This document shows, piece after piece, positions 33,791-45,704 of a stretch of 64,000 nt of DNA (within the stretch, counting starts at the first letter, position 1; every line of letters begins with the position of its first letter). A program made the position numbers and the translations under genes. Below the pieces are notes generated by a model, which did no database searches, was not told the origin of the DNA, and saw nothing but the letters and a program-made list of their open reading frames with translations. This DNA comes from Limonium bicolor (lineage: Eukaryota; Streptophyta; Magnoliopsida; Caryophyllales; Plumbaginaceae), in the NCBI GenBank assembly GCA_023374045.1, contig CM041779.1:297300167-297364166 (forward strand), given 5' to 3'.

Positions 33791-34750
33791 GACGGTAGTC
33801 TCTCTCCTTCTTTGGCTGTATAATTAGTAGGTGTTGTTTGCATACTGTTTGAGTCAATCCATGTTCTCATATTGATGGACTGTGTCTGTTCTTTGTGTCC
33901 CTTTGCGATTTTTCTCCACAAAAAAAGGAAGAGAAGACAAAGGCAAGGTACTCTGCTAACTTGTTTCTCCTGAACCAAAACGGACCTCGTCCACTCGGTT
34001 ATTAAGCCTTTAAGGGTGCTTTATCACCTAACTTCCTAAGGATGCGAAACCTGGGAAAGTTGGCCCAAAGCTGTTACATGGGTGGAGAGAAAAGTCTGGG
34101 GGATGGAGACAGTCCCTGTGTGCTTAAACTTGCTAAATATCTATGAATTTCAAATATAGAGCTATAAAGTCTTCAAAAATATAATGCAATGCAGCAGGGA
34201 TCATTACAAGTTATGAGTATGTGGCAATGAAAGGTATTGTGGAATATGACAATACTTCTTGCCCCTTGTCGTCCATGAGTATGTTTGCGTTATGGATACA
34301 ATCTATTTGTTTTTTAATGTACAGATTGACTTAGAATCTGTTGCAAACTTCCCTTACTGATGACAGCAAAAGGGAGGAAGTAGTGAATCCCGTCTCTCTA
34401 CGAACGGGTCACTCTGGCTATGTTCTGGATTGACTCTGTCTCTATGTGACTAGGTCTTAGGTGAAGTTTGGATATTCTGTTTCGTTTTACTCTATTGGTA
34501 CTAGATCATGTTGGTTGCAGTTTTCTTAACTTAGTAATATATTCCCTTTTTCCAATCTCTCTTAGTAGGTTGTGGTTTGCCAAAATTGTGCTCATCGATT
34601 CATGGGTAACTCTAACAAGAGTTACTCAATCTATGCTGTGATTAAGGGGGAACCTGGACGGGGTCGGTTCCCCAAAATTCTTTTTGCTCTTGTCTTGTTT
34701 TGCAGATTGACTCATTCGTGATTCACAAAAAGAGTTTTGCTATCATCAGC
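33791..34750 (+). other. K unit 1 long 3' untranslated region
   Basis: About 1 kb follows the RNase H stop up to the polypurine tract. No motif is recognised. Sire-type Copia elements often have extra sequence here. It is repeated in unit 2 (37985-38349 and 43198-43798), where solo LTR D splits it. Confidence 0.6.
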
Positions 34751-34764
34751 AACAAGGGGGAAAC
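34751..34764 (+). promoter_or_regulatory. K polypurine tract, unit 1
   Basis: AACAAGGGGGAAAC lies directly before LTR 2. The same sequence precedes LTR 3 at 43798-43811. Confidence 0.88.
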
Positions 34765-36003
34765 TGTTGGAGTATGAAGGTGCTGCTGAGATAGTCAACC
34801 AGATCAAACGAGTCAATCACACTTCTCAAAACAAGACATAGTCAGTCAACCTTGAAAGATCGAATAAGTCTCTGTCCTTACCGAAAGAGCGAGAGAGTCC
34901 ATCCATGTGAATTCATCAATCAGTTATGAAATTCAAGGAGCAACGTCCACTAAACCATAATAGTCATCAACTATCATCCTTGGCCGAAATTCATGCAAAA
35001 TGTGAGCAAAATCCAAAGTCTTGACTTACTGATAAATCGAGAGAGTCTGTCGGTTAGTTGCGAAAATTAAGGAGCAAGTACAACAACTACAATGACTTAC
35101 AACGGTCATCAACGTTCAGACTTGGACCAAATTTCTCTCAACATGGCACTAATCAGAAGACTTGGCTCCAGCTTCCAAAATATGGCTCCAGCATCCAAAA
35201 TTCAAGGAAAGAGTCACTGGTTCCTGAAATTTCGGAACTGACAGAGTCAGTCTGCTACATTAGACGTGAAAGTCATAGTTGAATGTTGCCAAGTCGTCCA
35301 ATGGATTGGTAATTGTCCGAAAATTAAGGGCCATGGCTTAGCAATGTTCACAAAGAAGTTAGGACCGGATTTTAAGCAACTACAAGTAACTACAACGTTC
35401 AGATGGCAGAAATTTCGGAAGCAGACTCCCTCAACGGCTCCACTATATAAGAGAGTTGTCATTTCATTTCTTATTGTAGCTTTCCATAGAGAATTATTCA
35501 GAGCATTTGTTTAGAGAAAGCTTTGCCTATTTTAGAGAGAGGGAGAGAAAAAGAGAGAGATAGAAGTACTTGATTCGTTTGTGCATATCGACAGAGTCTT
35601 TCTAGGTAGGACCTAGTTTTCACTACACTTATCATTGAGCTGATCAGAGATTGTATTGGGTGAGTGAGAGTGAAAACCACAAAGTAGATCTCATCTACTG
35701 AGTGGGCATTATAAGTTGTTTTGTTTTGACCAAGAAATAAAATAACTTATATTGTGTATCCTGCTGAGTTCGACAGAGTCCCTCCACCTTTCGAGTGTTA
35801 ATCCATTTAGATCCACAGAGATTGTCTATCTTTCAAGCATTAATTCGTTTCAGTTTCGGCAAGTCTTCCGCACACTTAGTTTAACCAGTTCGATTGAGTG
35901 CCTCAACGTCCCAGAGTGTTTCTTACCCTTAAAGACCGATTGAGTCAAACCAAATCTTAGACTCACACCTTGGGTTGGTTTGAGTCAGCCACCCGATCCT
36001 ACA
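34765..36003 (+). repeat. K LTR 2 (middle)
   Basis: TGTTGGAGTATGAAGG...CGATCCTACA, 1,239 bp, with a TATA box near 35443. It serves as the 3' LTR of unit 1 and the 5' LTR of unit 2. No target-site duplication flanks it. Confidence 0.92.
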
Positions 36004-36005
36004 TG

Positions 36006-36018
36006 TGGTATCAGAGCC
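36006..36018 (+). promoter_or_regulatory. K primer binding site, unit 2
   Basis: TGGTATCAGAGCC, identical to unit 1. Confidence 0.92.
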
Positions 36019-36048
36019 TTGCTTAGGCTGACAGTCAATCAATGAGAA

Positions 36049-37132
36049 ATGGCAACCATCGATTGGGATGACTCAGACTCCGACGATCAAGACACAGTGT
36101 CCAGCGGCCTAGTAAGTCTCATGGCACATGATGTGACTGAGTCTATGATCCCCGACAATGAGGTAACTCGCTCTCATCTTGAGACAGATCTTTATCGTAT
36201 ATCTCCTATGGGTTTTATGACTTTGATTGCTAAAATGGTTTCTGAGACTAACTCTCTTAAAGCTGATCTTAACAGGAAAAATCTCTGAGTTAACTGAGGA
36301 ACTTGAGGTCTCAAAAAGTCTTATGTATGCTTTGAGAGATGAAGCTGAGGAACATAAGACTATTTCCTGCTCACTTAGATTGGATTTGCGAGACTCTCGG
36401 CGTTGTGTTGACTCGCTTAAAAAGGAGCTCGACAAAACCAAGAGTCTTACTGAATCCAAACAAAGGGAAAAGGAAGAGTCACTCACTCAGATTGACTCTC
36501 TCAAACATGACCTCACTGTTTTCGCTGACAAGTGTTGTTCTTTGCAGAATGAGCTAAATAGTTCAGAATCTAAAGTTATCTCTCTAACCTCTTCTATTGA
36601 GCAACTCTCTCAAAAATTGAAAGAAAAGGAACATTCACTCTCTCTCAAACCAGTCAATGTCATCAAACAGGTCACTCCATCATAATTGCCCGAGTGGGCC
36701 AACTCCAAGATCAAGGAAGTTAGTCAAGATCGTGATAATCTTCGAAAGGAAGTTGAAAAACTCTCCCAAGAGATAGTCAATATATGATCTGGAGTTGGAT
36801 CCACTCAATCGAAGCCCAAGTGGCATAAAGGTAAATTTGATATCCCTAAAAATATGTCCAAATCCAATAACAAACCCAAGCGCCAACAACAAAAAGAAAA
36901 TTTTGATTCTTGGGGAAAGGATAGCAAAAATACGTCAATCTTCCTCCCACTAAGATTTGCGGTTATTGCGGGAGTCTTGGACATCGAGATAGTGCCTGTG
37001 AAAAGCTTCACAAGGATGTGTCAATTAATATCAAGCGACTCAATCTTATCCTTGAGGCACGAGAAAAGCTGAAAAAATCTGGTTCAAAAAGGGGACCCAA
37101 GTATATCTGGGTTCCCAAAACTACCAAGTGAT
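36049..37132 (+). pseudogene. gag: K unit 2 gag remnant
   Basis: The start ATG at 36049 is kept and opens an acidic MATIDWDDSDSDDQDT. The coiled-coil region (ELTEELEVSKSLMYALRDEA...; LKKELDKTKSL; QIDSLKHDLT) is longer in frame than in unit 1 (36227-36685). A frameshift near 36280, a TAA near 36682, a TGA near 36785 and a lost base near 36915 break it. The same CGYCGSLGHRDSAC zinc knuckle follows near 36958-37000. Confidence 0.85.
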
Positions 37133-37159
37133 TTTTTTTGCAGGTGGAAGCGAGCGTGG

Positions 37160-37463
37160 AGATGGACTATTTGTACTTGGACAGTGGGTGCTCTAGAACA
37201 TGACTGGAGATCCCAACAAATTCAGCTCGCTTTCAACCTACAAAGGAGGTAAGGTTACCTTTGGTAACAACAATCAAGGTGAAATCGTGGGAGTTGGCTC
37301 CGAAGGTACCCCCTCCAAGTTTAAGGTAGATGGAGTCCATCTGGTCACTGGACTTCAACATAGTCTGTTAAGCATTTTTGAAATTTGTGAAAGATTCAAT
37401 TTAGTACTTTTCTCATCTGTCGATTGCAAAGATTTTGATGAACGTAGAAGCCACAAGACGTAA
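37160..37463 (+). pseudogene. pol: K unit 2 protease remnant
   Basis: It carries the same LYLDSGCSR start with the same lost base before MTGD (37200) as unit 1, and the same end at GLQHSLLSIFEICE. The shared defect shows that both units descend from one already broken source. Confidence 0.85.
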
Positions 37464-37472
37464 GAAGGTAAT

Positions 37473-37984
37473 ATGTACAAGAAGTGTCTAAATGTCATCA
37501 ATTCGGACGACCAAGTTTGTCTATGTGCTCGCTTTCAAGCAGCACCCAAACAGTCCCATCTCAAGATGGTCAAGCGAATCTTTCGATACTTAAAAGGAAC
37601 CAGTCAACTTCATCTATGGTACCTTCATTCCCCTATATTACTTTATCTGGTTTTGGTGATTCTGACTGGACAGATTCCCTCCATGATCGAAATAGTACAT
37701 CTAGCAATGCACAATTCCTTTGTATATGCTTTTGCTGAGATCAAATTGGTATTTTCTGTGATAACAATTGCGCATGTAAAATCTCTGGAAACCTAATCTA
37801 ATATTCAAGAACCAGACACATTGAAATACGTTTCCATTTCTTGAAGGACTGTGTCGAGAAAAAGCTAATTCAACTTGACTTTGTTCTAATAGAGGATCAG
37901 CTAGCAGATATCTTCGCCAAGCCTCTTCCTACCACCAGATTCGAGGCACTCCATTCAGCAATTGGAATGACTCAATCAACGTAA
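37473..37984 (+). pseudogene. pol: K unit 2 RT end and RNase H remnant
   Basis: CARFQAAPKQSHLKMVKRIF and RYLKGTSQLHLWYL are read in one frame here (37473-37796). The DSDW...RNSTS, RHIEIRFHFL and DQLADIFAKPLPTTRFEAL-like blocks follow in shifted frames, with a stop at 37982-37984. The deletion joint with the protease is the same as in unit 1. Confidence 0.85.
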
Positions 37985-38349
37985 GACGGTAGTCTCTCTC
38001 TTCTTTGGTTGTATAATTGTATAATTAGTGGGTTGTTGCATACTGTTTGAGTCAATACATGTTCTCATATTGATGGACTGTGTCTGTTCTTTGTGTCCCT
38101 TTACGATTTTCTCCAAAAAAAAGAAGAAGAGAGGACAAAGGCAAGGAACTCCGCTAACTTGTTTCTCCTGAACCAAAACGGACCTCGTCCACTCGGTTAT
38201 TAAGCCTTTAAGGTTGCTTTATCACCTAACATCCTAAGGATGTGAAACCTGGGAAAGTTGGCCCAAAGCTGTTACATGGGTGGAGAGAAAAGTCTGGGGG
38301 ATGGAGACAGTCCCTGTGTGCTTAAACTTGTTAAATATCTATGAATTTC

Positions 38350-41300
38350 TGAAATACCCCAAATCTAAATAATATTATTTAATCATTATTATTGGAATAT
38401 AATCCAAATATAAATCATTTCACGTATGCATGCAAACCCATGCATGAAAACGTTACGAAAAAACAGTCGTTTCACCATAAACGCTAAAACGCCTTAGAAG
38501 CATATGGTCAAACATGACCTTGTATGACCCTATAATATTCAAACTAAATGGTCATACAATTATTATATGAATATACAAATATATTCCCTAAGCTATATTC
38601 AGTCAAATACGCAAAATGCTCGGGAGTGCTCACACCCGCTCTTTAAAGCACGAAAAGTCCGGAGGAGTGCCGAGGTGGCACGAACTCCTATAAAATTAAT
38701 TCCTAGAGTTCCTAACATCATTATTTATCATTCTAAAGAGAACCCACGAAGTGGTTTCTCAAAATTCAGCAAAAACCAAAGGAGGATTTCTTAGCGCTCC
38801 TTTTTGGCCCGGGAGTGTCCCGATGGCCCGTAAATTATGTCACGGGTTGATATAACCTCATATAACCCAATGTAACATCTTAATATATGTTTAATTACTA
38901 TTATAAGTGTTTACAAACACTTGGAACTCATAAAAACAATTTGTTTCCCAAAATTTCCTTAGAGCACAAAAACACACCTTCGGGTGTCACGAAAACGCGT
39001 TTTACGCAATTGCCTTGTAGTTTTTGACATACCACGAATTGGTAATATTAAAAAGGGTTAAAATGACCTTCTAAATCAGTTGGTGTGACTAGTCAACAAG
39101 ACTCTCTATAGGGGCCGATTTTGAGAGCAAAAACTAGTATAAAAATTGCATTAAAAGTTTATAAAAAGCATAGAACATGGTGACTCACCTTCCCATGTGT
39201 TATATTACTTAATGTCTAAGTATGTAGGTCTCATTTGACCAGCAAGCTGTCGAAATTAGGCCATGGAATAAGGCCATGTGAGCTAGAACAAAAACAAATG
39301 AGAAAAAGTAAAAAGTGGATCTAGAATTCACTTTTCTAGATTCCTTCTTTTCCATGTGACCTAACATGCTTGTCCTTGGCTCTTCAATGTCAATTAAGAC
39401 ACCCATTTGACCCTTGAATTCGTGACTCTACAAGCGAGGAAAAAGACAAGCCTAACTTAGAAAAATCAAAAGAATAACTTACCTAAATTACCTTGTCTTC
39501 TAGCTCACAATCATCTTCTTTCCAACTCTTGCCTTGTCACACACCACATGTCCGAAATTATGCAGAGAACATGGGCATTTATTGAGCCAATAAACCATGT
39601 AATAAACTAAGGAAAAAGTATAGTCATTTGACATTAAAATTAACAAAACAAAAATCAAATTCTAAGGCACTCTCTTACCTTATACGTAAGTTTAGTGTCA
39701 TTTCCCCTCTTGCACTCCACACCTACGAATTTGGTAAGCTCTCTCCTCTCTCTTCTAAGCTTCATCTTCTTCCTTTGAAGCTCTTAAGTCCATTAATGGA
39801 GATGTAACTTCTATCTTCATCTTTAAGGTAATTTCTTAGCAATTCTTGTCAAGCCTTGAAGCAAAACTCTTCCTAGCTTAACAACAAGTGTTCGACATCA
39901 ATTAGTTCTCCAAGGAGGTTGTCCAAACCAACATTAAACCAAGGAGCATCTCAAGGTTATCTTAAGGTAGTTTTAATGCTTGTAAATCCTTAAAGCACAT
40001 TTTTATGTGTAACCAAGTTCTACCTCTTCTAAGTCTCTTTTCTTCTTCATTTTGATGAAGGAAAACTTGTTCTTCACCTACCTTAGGAGTGCCGAAATTA
40101 TAAGGAGCAAAGTCTAAGGTAAAGTCTTGTAAAACTACTTCCAAATCTACTTAAGATCTTTATTCAAGATCTAACTCCTAAACACCTTCACCTCTTGCAT
40201 AAAACCGAAGAGGAGCACCAAGTTTACCTAGGAGGAAGCTTGGAGATTCAAGAAGAAGTTCAAGCACTTAACCACCTTTGTTAAGAAGTAAGTTTACTAA
40301 GTAAATCCTTATATTATAAGCTTTGTTAAGCTTCTAAAAATTGTACAAAAATTATGTACACCTCTTAGGTTAAATAATACCGAAGCTATATGGTTTTATA
40401 TGCCAAAAATATAACCTATAACATATAAGGAAAATATTTACCTTAAGACACATTTTTGTGTCACAAATTTTAGTTATGTTATATATCATTTTATGCCGAA
40501 TTATCAAGGGCAAAAGTTCTTTATTTTGAGCTTAGAATTTATATAAGACATTACAATAATTTATACATGAGTTATATAACTCCTATGAATTTATTTATAA
40601 TTATCTAGACATATAAATCCACTTTTATATACTATATGGTCACCAAAAATATGGCCGAATGGTTATGTGTTAAATGGATTTTAATGAGCTACTTAGGTAT
40701 ATAAATTTATATCATAAAGTTTGGTGAGTTAAGAATATTCTATTAGTGTCTAAATGACTAATTATTAAGTTATGTGGGTTAAATGTAATTTTTACAAAGT
40801 TTAGTGTACTTATATTAAAAACCGAGAGCTAAAGGGCTGTTTGGTGTAATTATAATATAATATAAGGTTAGGAATTAAGTTTAAGAATTTTAGATAATTT
40901 AAACAAGCTTTGAAATAACTTTTTATAAAGTTTTGGGCTATTATGTAATTTATAAAAGTTGTTATGAAAGTTTAGAATTATTAGTGGGCGAATTCATAAT
41001 TAAGAGAATTATTAGGTTCACTTTCGAAATTTTAAGGGATTAATATTTAGACTATAGTTTATAAGTTATTAAGTAACTATTAGAAAGTTTTGGGGGTGAA
41101 AATGTAATTAATGGAAAGTTCAAGACCAAAGCCGAATTCTTTGGGTTAGTTTGGTAATTTAGGAATTTATAAATATATACTCGGCATTTATGGAGAAATT
41201 AAAATTAAAACTATAGTTTACATGACATTGTGTAAAAGTTATAAGATTTCGTGGTTAGATTGTAATTATAAGAAATAAATTATTAAAGCCGAGAATTTAA

Positions 41301-43192
41301 GGGGCTAAGTTGTAATTTTGAGAGTTATAATATTTAAAAGCTATATACCAAAATATTAGGGATGGCTTTGCATTTAGCTAAATAAGAAGTTAAAACTCTA
41401 TAATATAAAGAGATTAGAATTTAATATAAAGTTTATGATTTATTGTGGTTTTTGTAAATAACCGAAATATAAGAGTAAGAATTTAGATTGAAATAAGTAT
41501 AGGTCCTACATGGATATTTGGAGGAATTAGAAAGAAAGAATTTTGATTAAAGGAATTATGGAATTAAAACTATGGCTTACATGGTTATAAGGAATTGAAA
41601 GATAAACAATAAATATTACTTATGGTTAAAAAGGAGAAATAATAAAACTCTATGAATTTTATGTCTATGTATGACATATAAATATAGTTAAGAAATTATA
41701 AGTTGTTATGTCACCTAGACAAATAAAATAAACAACAAATGCAATAAACACATATATGTGCATTAAAGGATGTATAAATAAATCAAAAGGAATAACAAAT
41801 AAGTTATACATTAAATCATGAGGTAATTAAAAGAAATAAACCTCACATGAAATAACAAATACGAGATTTGTTAAAAGATCCAATAGAATTACTATATAAG
41901 GGTAACATAAATTAACCCTCTCAGTTAATCCTATTCTAGGACCTTGTTTGACCAGACGTTGACCGGGAATTTACAAGTACAGTCTACGGCGAGATTCTTG
42001 CAACCTGTTTTCTAACGGATTTACACCGGCTTGTGTGCTATCTGTTGTTTGAAATAACGACCAAGATAATTAATGTAAACAGTTGTTTTACTCTTGCACA
42101 CTGTGGTATTATTTTATGTGCGTGAATGTTGCTGACTACATCGTGTATGTCCCACGCATACAAACACTACTATACCAGTGGATTAAATACCTGCGTTTCA
42201 GTATACCGAGGACTTGTACTCAAGTCTCTCACTAACTTCACTTATAACAAACGTCATTATCCTAAACGTGATAATTGACAATACACATTGTGTTTTTATT
42301 TAATGTCTTTATATGACACTTAACCAATATATACTTCGAGAATGAGGAGCCCAGTTGGATCTGGCCATGCATGCTACGGGAGTTGTACCTGTCTCAGGTC
42401 GTCTCCTACTACGTCGCGACGGAACATTCAGTTGGGAGGAAGACTCTATTCCTTCCGGGATTCAAATGCCCTTCAGTTCGAGGAAGACTTCATTCCTCTA
42501 GTGGGTTCTTATTTCCCACGCCATTCAGTTCAGGGTTAACTACGTTATCTCCTGGGGTTTTTATACCCAACCTTTCTCTATAACGAGGTCACTATACCTC
42601 CACTATTTCAGATATTCAGTTATAACTGTCAGTCCCATTGTGTGGACCGACTATCAGTAAAGAATTTCAGTTCAGCTAACTCGACCTTCTGTGTCTTGTT
42701 CTATGTGACATTATTGTCCTTGCATGGATACTTGTTATTATCAGACTATGCTTGTTTACAGCTTTATAAAAATGAACTGCATGTATTCGACAAAGTAGTT
42801 GGTGTGGCCCGGTAGACGATGGGCTGCACGTTTTCCATACCAGCATTGTTTGCTGAGCCCCTTGGGGGCACCCCCATTTTTCAGGTACCTGAAGTTGAGA
42901 AGATTACCACACCGAGTGTAGGTGGGGTAGATTCAAGCTATGGGAGTCTTTTTCTAGACATTTATTTTACTTAAGTATTTTACATTAGAGTTTGATTCCT
43001 AGTATCTCGGGTTGTATCTGTATTCCAGACCGTGACATTTGAGGATTGTATTTGGACTTAGCCTTGTTGGTCACAAGGGTGGCCAACGGCATTGTAATAC
43101 CGCCCGGTTGTTGTATTTATTTCCGCTGCAGTTATATTTTATTTGGGAGTGATCGCCGTTCAGTTTATTGGATTTCGGGTTGGGGTATTACA
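38350..43192 (+). mobile_element. Element D: 4.84-kb solo LTR
   Basis: The sequence starts TGAAATACCCC at 38350 and ends GGGGTATTACA at 43192, with TSD ATTTC at 38345-38349 and 43193-43197. It interrupts the 3' untranslated region of K unit 2; unit 1 shows the empty site (gaatttcaaatatag near 34146). There is no primer site, polypurine tract, gag or pol inside, and the content aligns with LTRs E (reverse) and F, so it is a solo LTR left by recombination between two LTRs. It contains AAGGTAA-type words near 39733, 39825, 39964 and 40116. The 40400-41900 part is very AT-rich. Confidence 0.9.
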
Positions 43193-43197
43193 ATTTC

Positions 43198-43811
43198 AAA
43201 TATAGAGCTATAAAGTCTTCAAAAATACAATGCAATGCAACAGGGATCATTACAAGTTATGAGTATGTGGCAATGAAAGGTATTGTGGAATATGACAATA
43301 CTTCTTGCCCCTTGTCGTCCATGAGTATGTTTGCGTTATGGATACAGTCTATTTGTTTTTTAATGTACGGATTGACTTAGACTCTGTTGCAAACTTCCCT
43401 TACTGATGACAGCAAAAGGGGGGAAGTAGTGAATCCCGTCTCTCTACGAACAGGTCACTCTGGCTATGTTCTGGATTGACTCTGTCTCTATGTGACTAGG
43501 TCTTAGGTGAAGTTTGGATATTCTGTTTCGTTTTACTCTGTTGGTACTAGATCATGTTGGTTGCAGTTTTCTTAACTTAGTAATATATTCCCCTTTTTCC
43601 AATCTCTCTTAGTAGGTTGTGGTTTACCAAAATTGTGCTCATCGATTCAGGGGTAACTCTAACAAGAGTTACTCAATCTATGCTGTGATTAAGGGGGAAC
43701 CGGGACAGGGTCGGTTCCCCAAAATTCTTTTTGCTCTTGTCTTGTTTTGCAGATTGACTCATTCGGGATTCACAAAAAGAGTTTTGCTATCATCAGCAAC
43801 AAGGGGGAAAC
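43198..43811 (+). other. K unit 2 3' untranslated region, right part, with polypurine tract
   Basis: Sequence collinear with 34151-34764 of unit 1, ending in AACAAGGGGGAAAC directly before LTR 3. Non-coding. Confidence 0.8.
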
Positions 43812-45021
43812 TGTTGGAGTATGAAGGTGTTGCTGAGATAGTCAACCAGATCAAACGAGTCAATCACACTTCTCAAAACAAGACAGAGTCAGTCAACCTT
43901 GAAAGATCGAATGAGTCTCTGTCCTTACCGAAGGAGCGAGAGAGTCCATCCATGTGAATTCATCAATCAGTTATGAAATTCAAGGAGCAACGTCCACTAA
44001 ACCATAATAGTCATCAACTATCATCCTTGGCCGAAATTCATGCAAAATGTGTGCAAAATTTAAAGCCTTGACTTACTGATAATTCGAGAGAGTCGGTCGG
44101 TTAGTTGCGAAAATTAAGGAGCAAGTACAACAACTACATTGACTTACACAGTCATCAACGTTCAGACTTGGACCAAAATTCTCTCAACATGGCACTAATC
44201 AGAAGACTTGGCTCCAGCTTCCAAAATATGGCTCCAACTTCCGAGATTCAAGGAAAGAGTCGTTGGTTCCTGAAATTTCGGAACTGACAGAGTCAGTCTG
44301 CTACATCAGATGTGAAAGTCATAATTGAACGTTGCCAAGTCGTCCAATGGATTGGTAATTGTCCGAAAATTAAGGGCCAGGCTTAGCAATGTTCACAAAG
44401 AAGTTAGGACCGGATTTAAGCAACTACATGTAACTACAACATTCAGATAGCAGAAATTTCGGAAGCAGACTCCCTCAACGGCTCCACTATATAAGAGAGT
44501 TGTCATTTCGTTTCTTATTGTAGCTTTCCATAGAGAATTATTCAGAGCATTTGTTTAGAGAAAGCTTTGCCTATTTTAGAGAGAGGAGAGAAAAAAAGAG
44601 AGAGAGAGAGAAGTACTTGATTTGTTTTGTGCATATCGATAGAGTCTTTCTAGGTAGGACCTAGTTTTCACTACACTTATCATTGAGCTGATCAGAGATT
44701 GTATGGGTGAGTGAGTGAAAACCACGAAGTAGATCTCATCTACTGAGTGGGCATTATAAAATAACTTATATTGTGTATCCTGCTGAGTTCGACAGAGTCC
44801 CTCCATCTTTCAAGTGTTAATCCATTTAGATCCACAGAGTCTGTCTATCTTTCAAGCATTAATTCGTTTCACTTTCTTCAAGTGTTCCGCACACTAGTTT
44901 AACCAGTTTGATTGAGTGCCTCTACGTCCTAGAGTGTTTCTTACCCTTAAAGACCGATTGAGTCATAACAACTCTTAGACTCACACCTTGGGTTGGTTTG
45001 AGTCAGCCACCCGATCCTATA
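43812..45021 (+). repeat. K LTR 3
   Basis: TGTTGGAGTATGAAGG...CGATCCTATA, 1,210 bp, with a TATA box near 44488. The final CA has become TA. TSD GAAGG follows at 45022-45026. Confidence 0.92.
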
Positions 45022-45687
45022 GAAGGAAATGAAGAGAAGAGGTATAAAGAAAATATCTGTTATATAAAGGTAAATAGTCTTTTTCTTTCCTTCCCTCTTT
45101 TTTTCTAAGTTTGCAGGCTTTGGTGATGACTCACCTCTAAAAAACCGGCCCCTCTTATTTCCTTATATATTTAGGTGTTACTTGACCATTGACCACTTAA
45201 GAAAGTCATTTGACTTATTTTGGGCACTATTAGGGTACTATTCACAATTAGTGCACATAATTGTGAAATTTTGGTTTCCCATTGATTTAGGCTTCCTAAT
45301 GTGATACTAAGTAGTACACAAGTTTATTATGGTGTAATCAAGGGCATTTAGCCAATCAAAACCCATTTCTAAGACAATTTTCTAAAAATGTGCTTTAAGA
45401 GTCCTTAAAGCACAATTGTGTTTAAGCTTGTTTTTGAGCTTAGTTTTCTTTGGTAATTGATTTAACATGTCCAATAGCATGTTAATAAGGTCTAAGAATG
45501 ACCTTTGGGTGCTAATCAAAGTTACTCCAAGCTTAGAGCATTTTTTGCTTAAAAATTGCTCTTATGGTGTTTCCTTGTATTTTCTTTGGTTTAGATTGTC
45601 TACCAATGGTTCTAAGGCATGTTTTAGCCTTATTACATCAATACCCCTTGATGTTTAATTAACCTACTTAGGTTTGGGGTATTTCAA

Positions 45688-45704
45688 TCTACCCACCTTA
45701 AAAT
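45688..45704 (-). promoter_or_regulatory. Polypurine tract of element A
   Basis: On the minus strand, attttaaggtgggtaga lies directly before the 3' LTR start TGAAATACCCC. Confidence 0.8.

Larger units (their letters stand above)
30600..45021 (+). mobile_element. Copia array K: LTR-internal-LTR-internal-LTR
   Basis: Three LTRs (30600-31813, 34765-36003, 43812-45021) alternate with two internal regions. Only the outermost ends carry a target-site duplication, GAAGG at 30595-30599 and 45022-45026, so the array occupies a single insertion site. Both internal regions are about 2.95 kb (the second once D is removed) and carry the same coding remnants: a coiled-coil gag with zinc knuckle, a protease start and the RNase H end. 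Integrase and most of RT are absent. The primer site is tRNA-Met type and the tract is AACAAGGGGGAAAC. The element is non-autonomous and most like the Sire/Maximus branch of Copia; the branch is inference. Confidence 0.9.
27039..45686 (-). mobile_element. Element A 3' LTR (interrupted by Copia array K)
   Basis: The LTR is split by K at 30600-45021. Joined across the duplicated GAAGG site it is about 4.22 kb. The left part (27039-30599) is C/T-rich, as it reads on the antisense strand. It contains two GC hairpins (28615-28722) and several AAGGTAA words on the coding strand (near 29975, 30165 and 30333). Confidence 0.85.
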
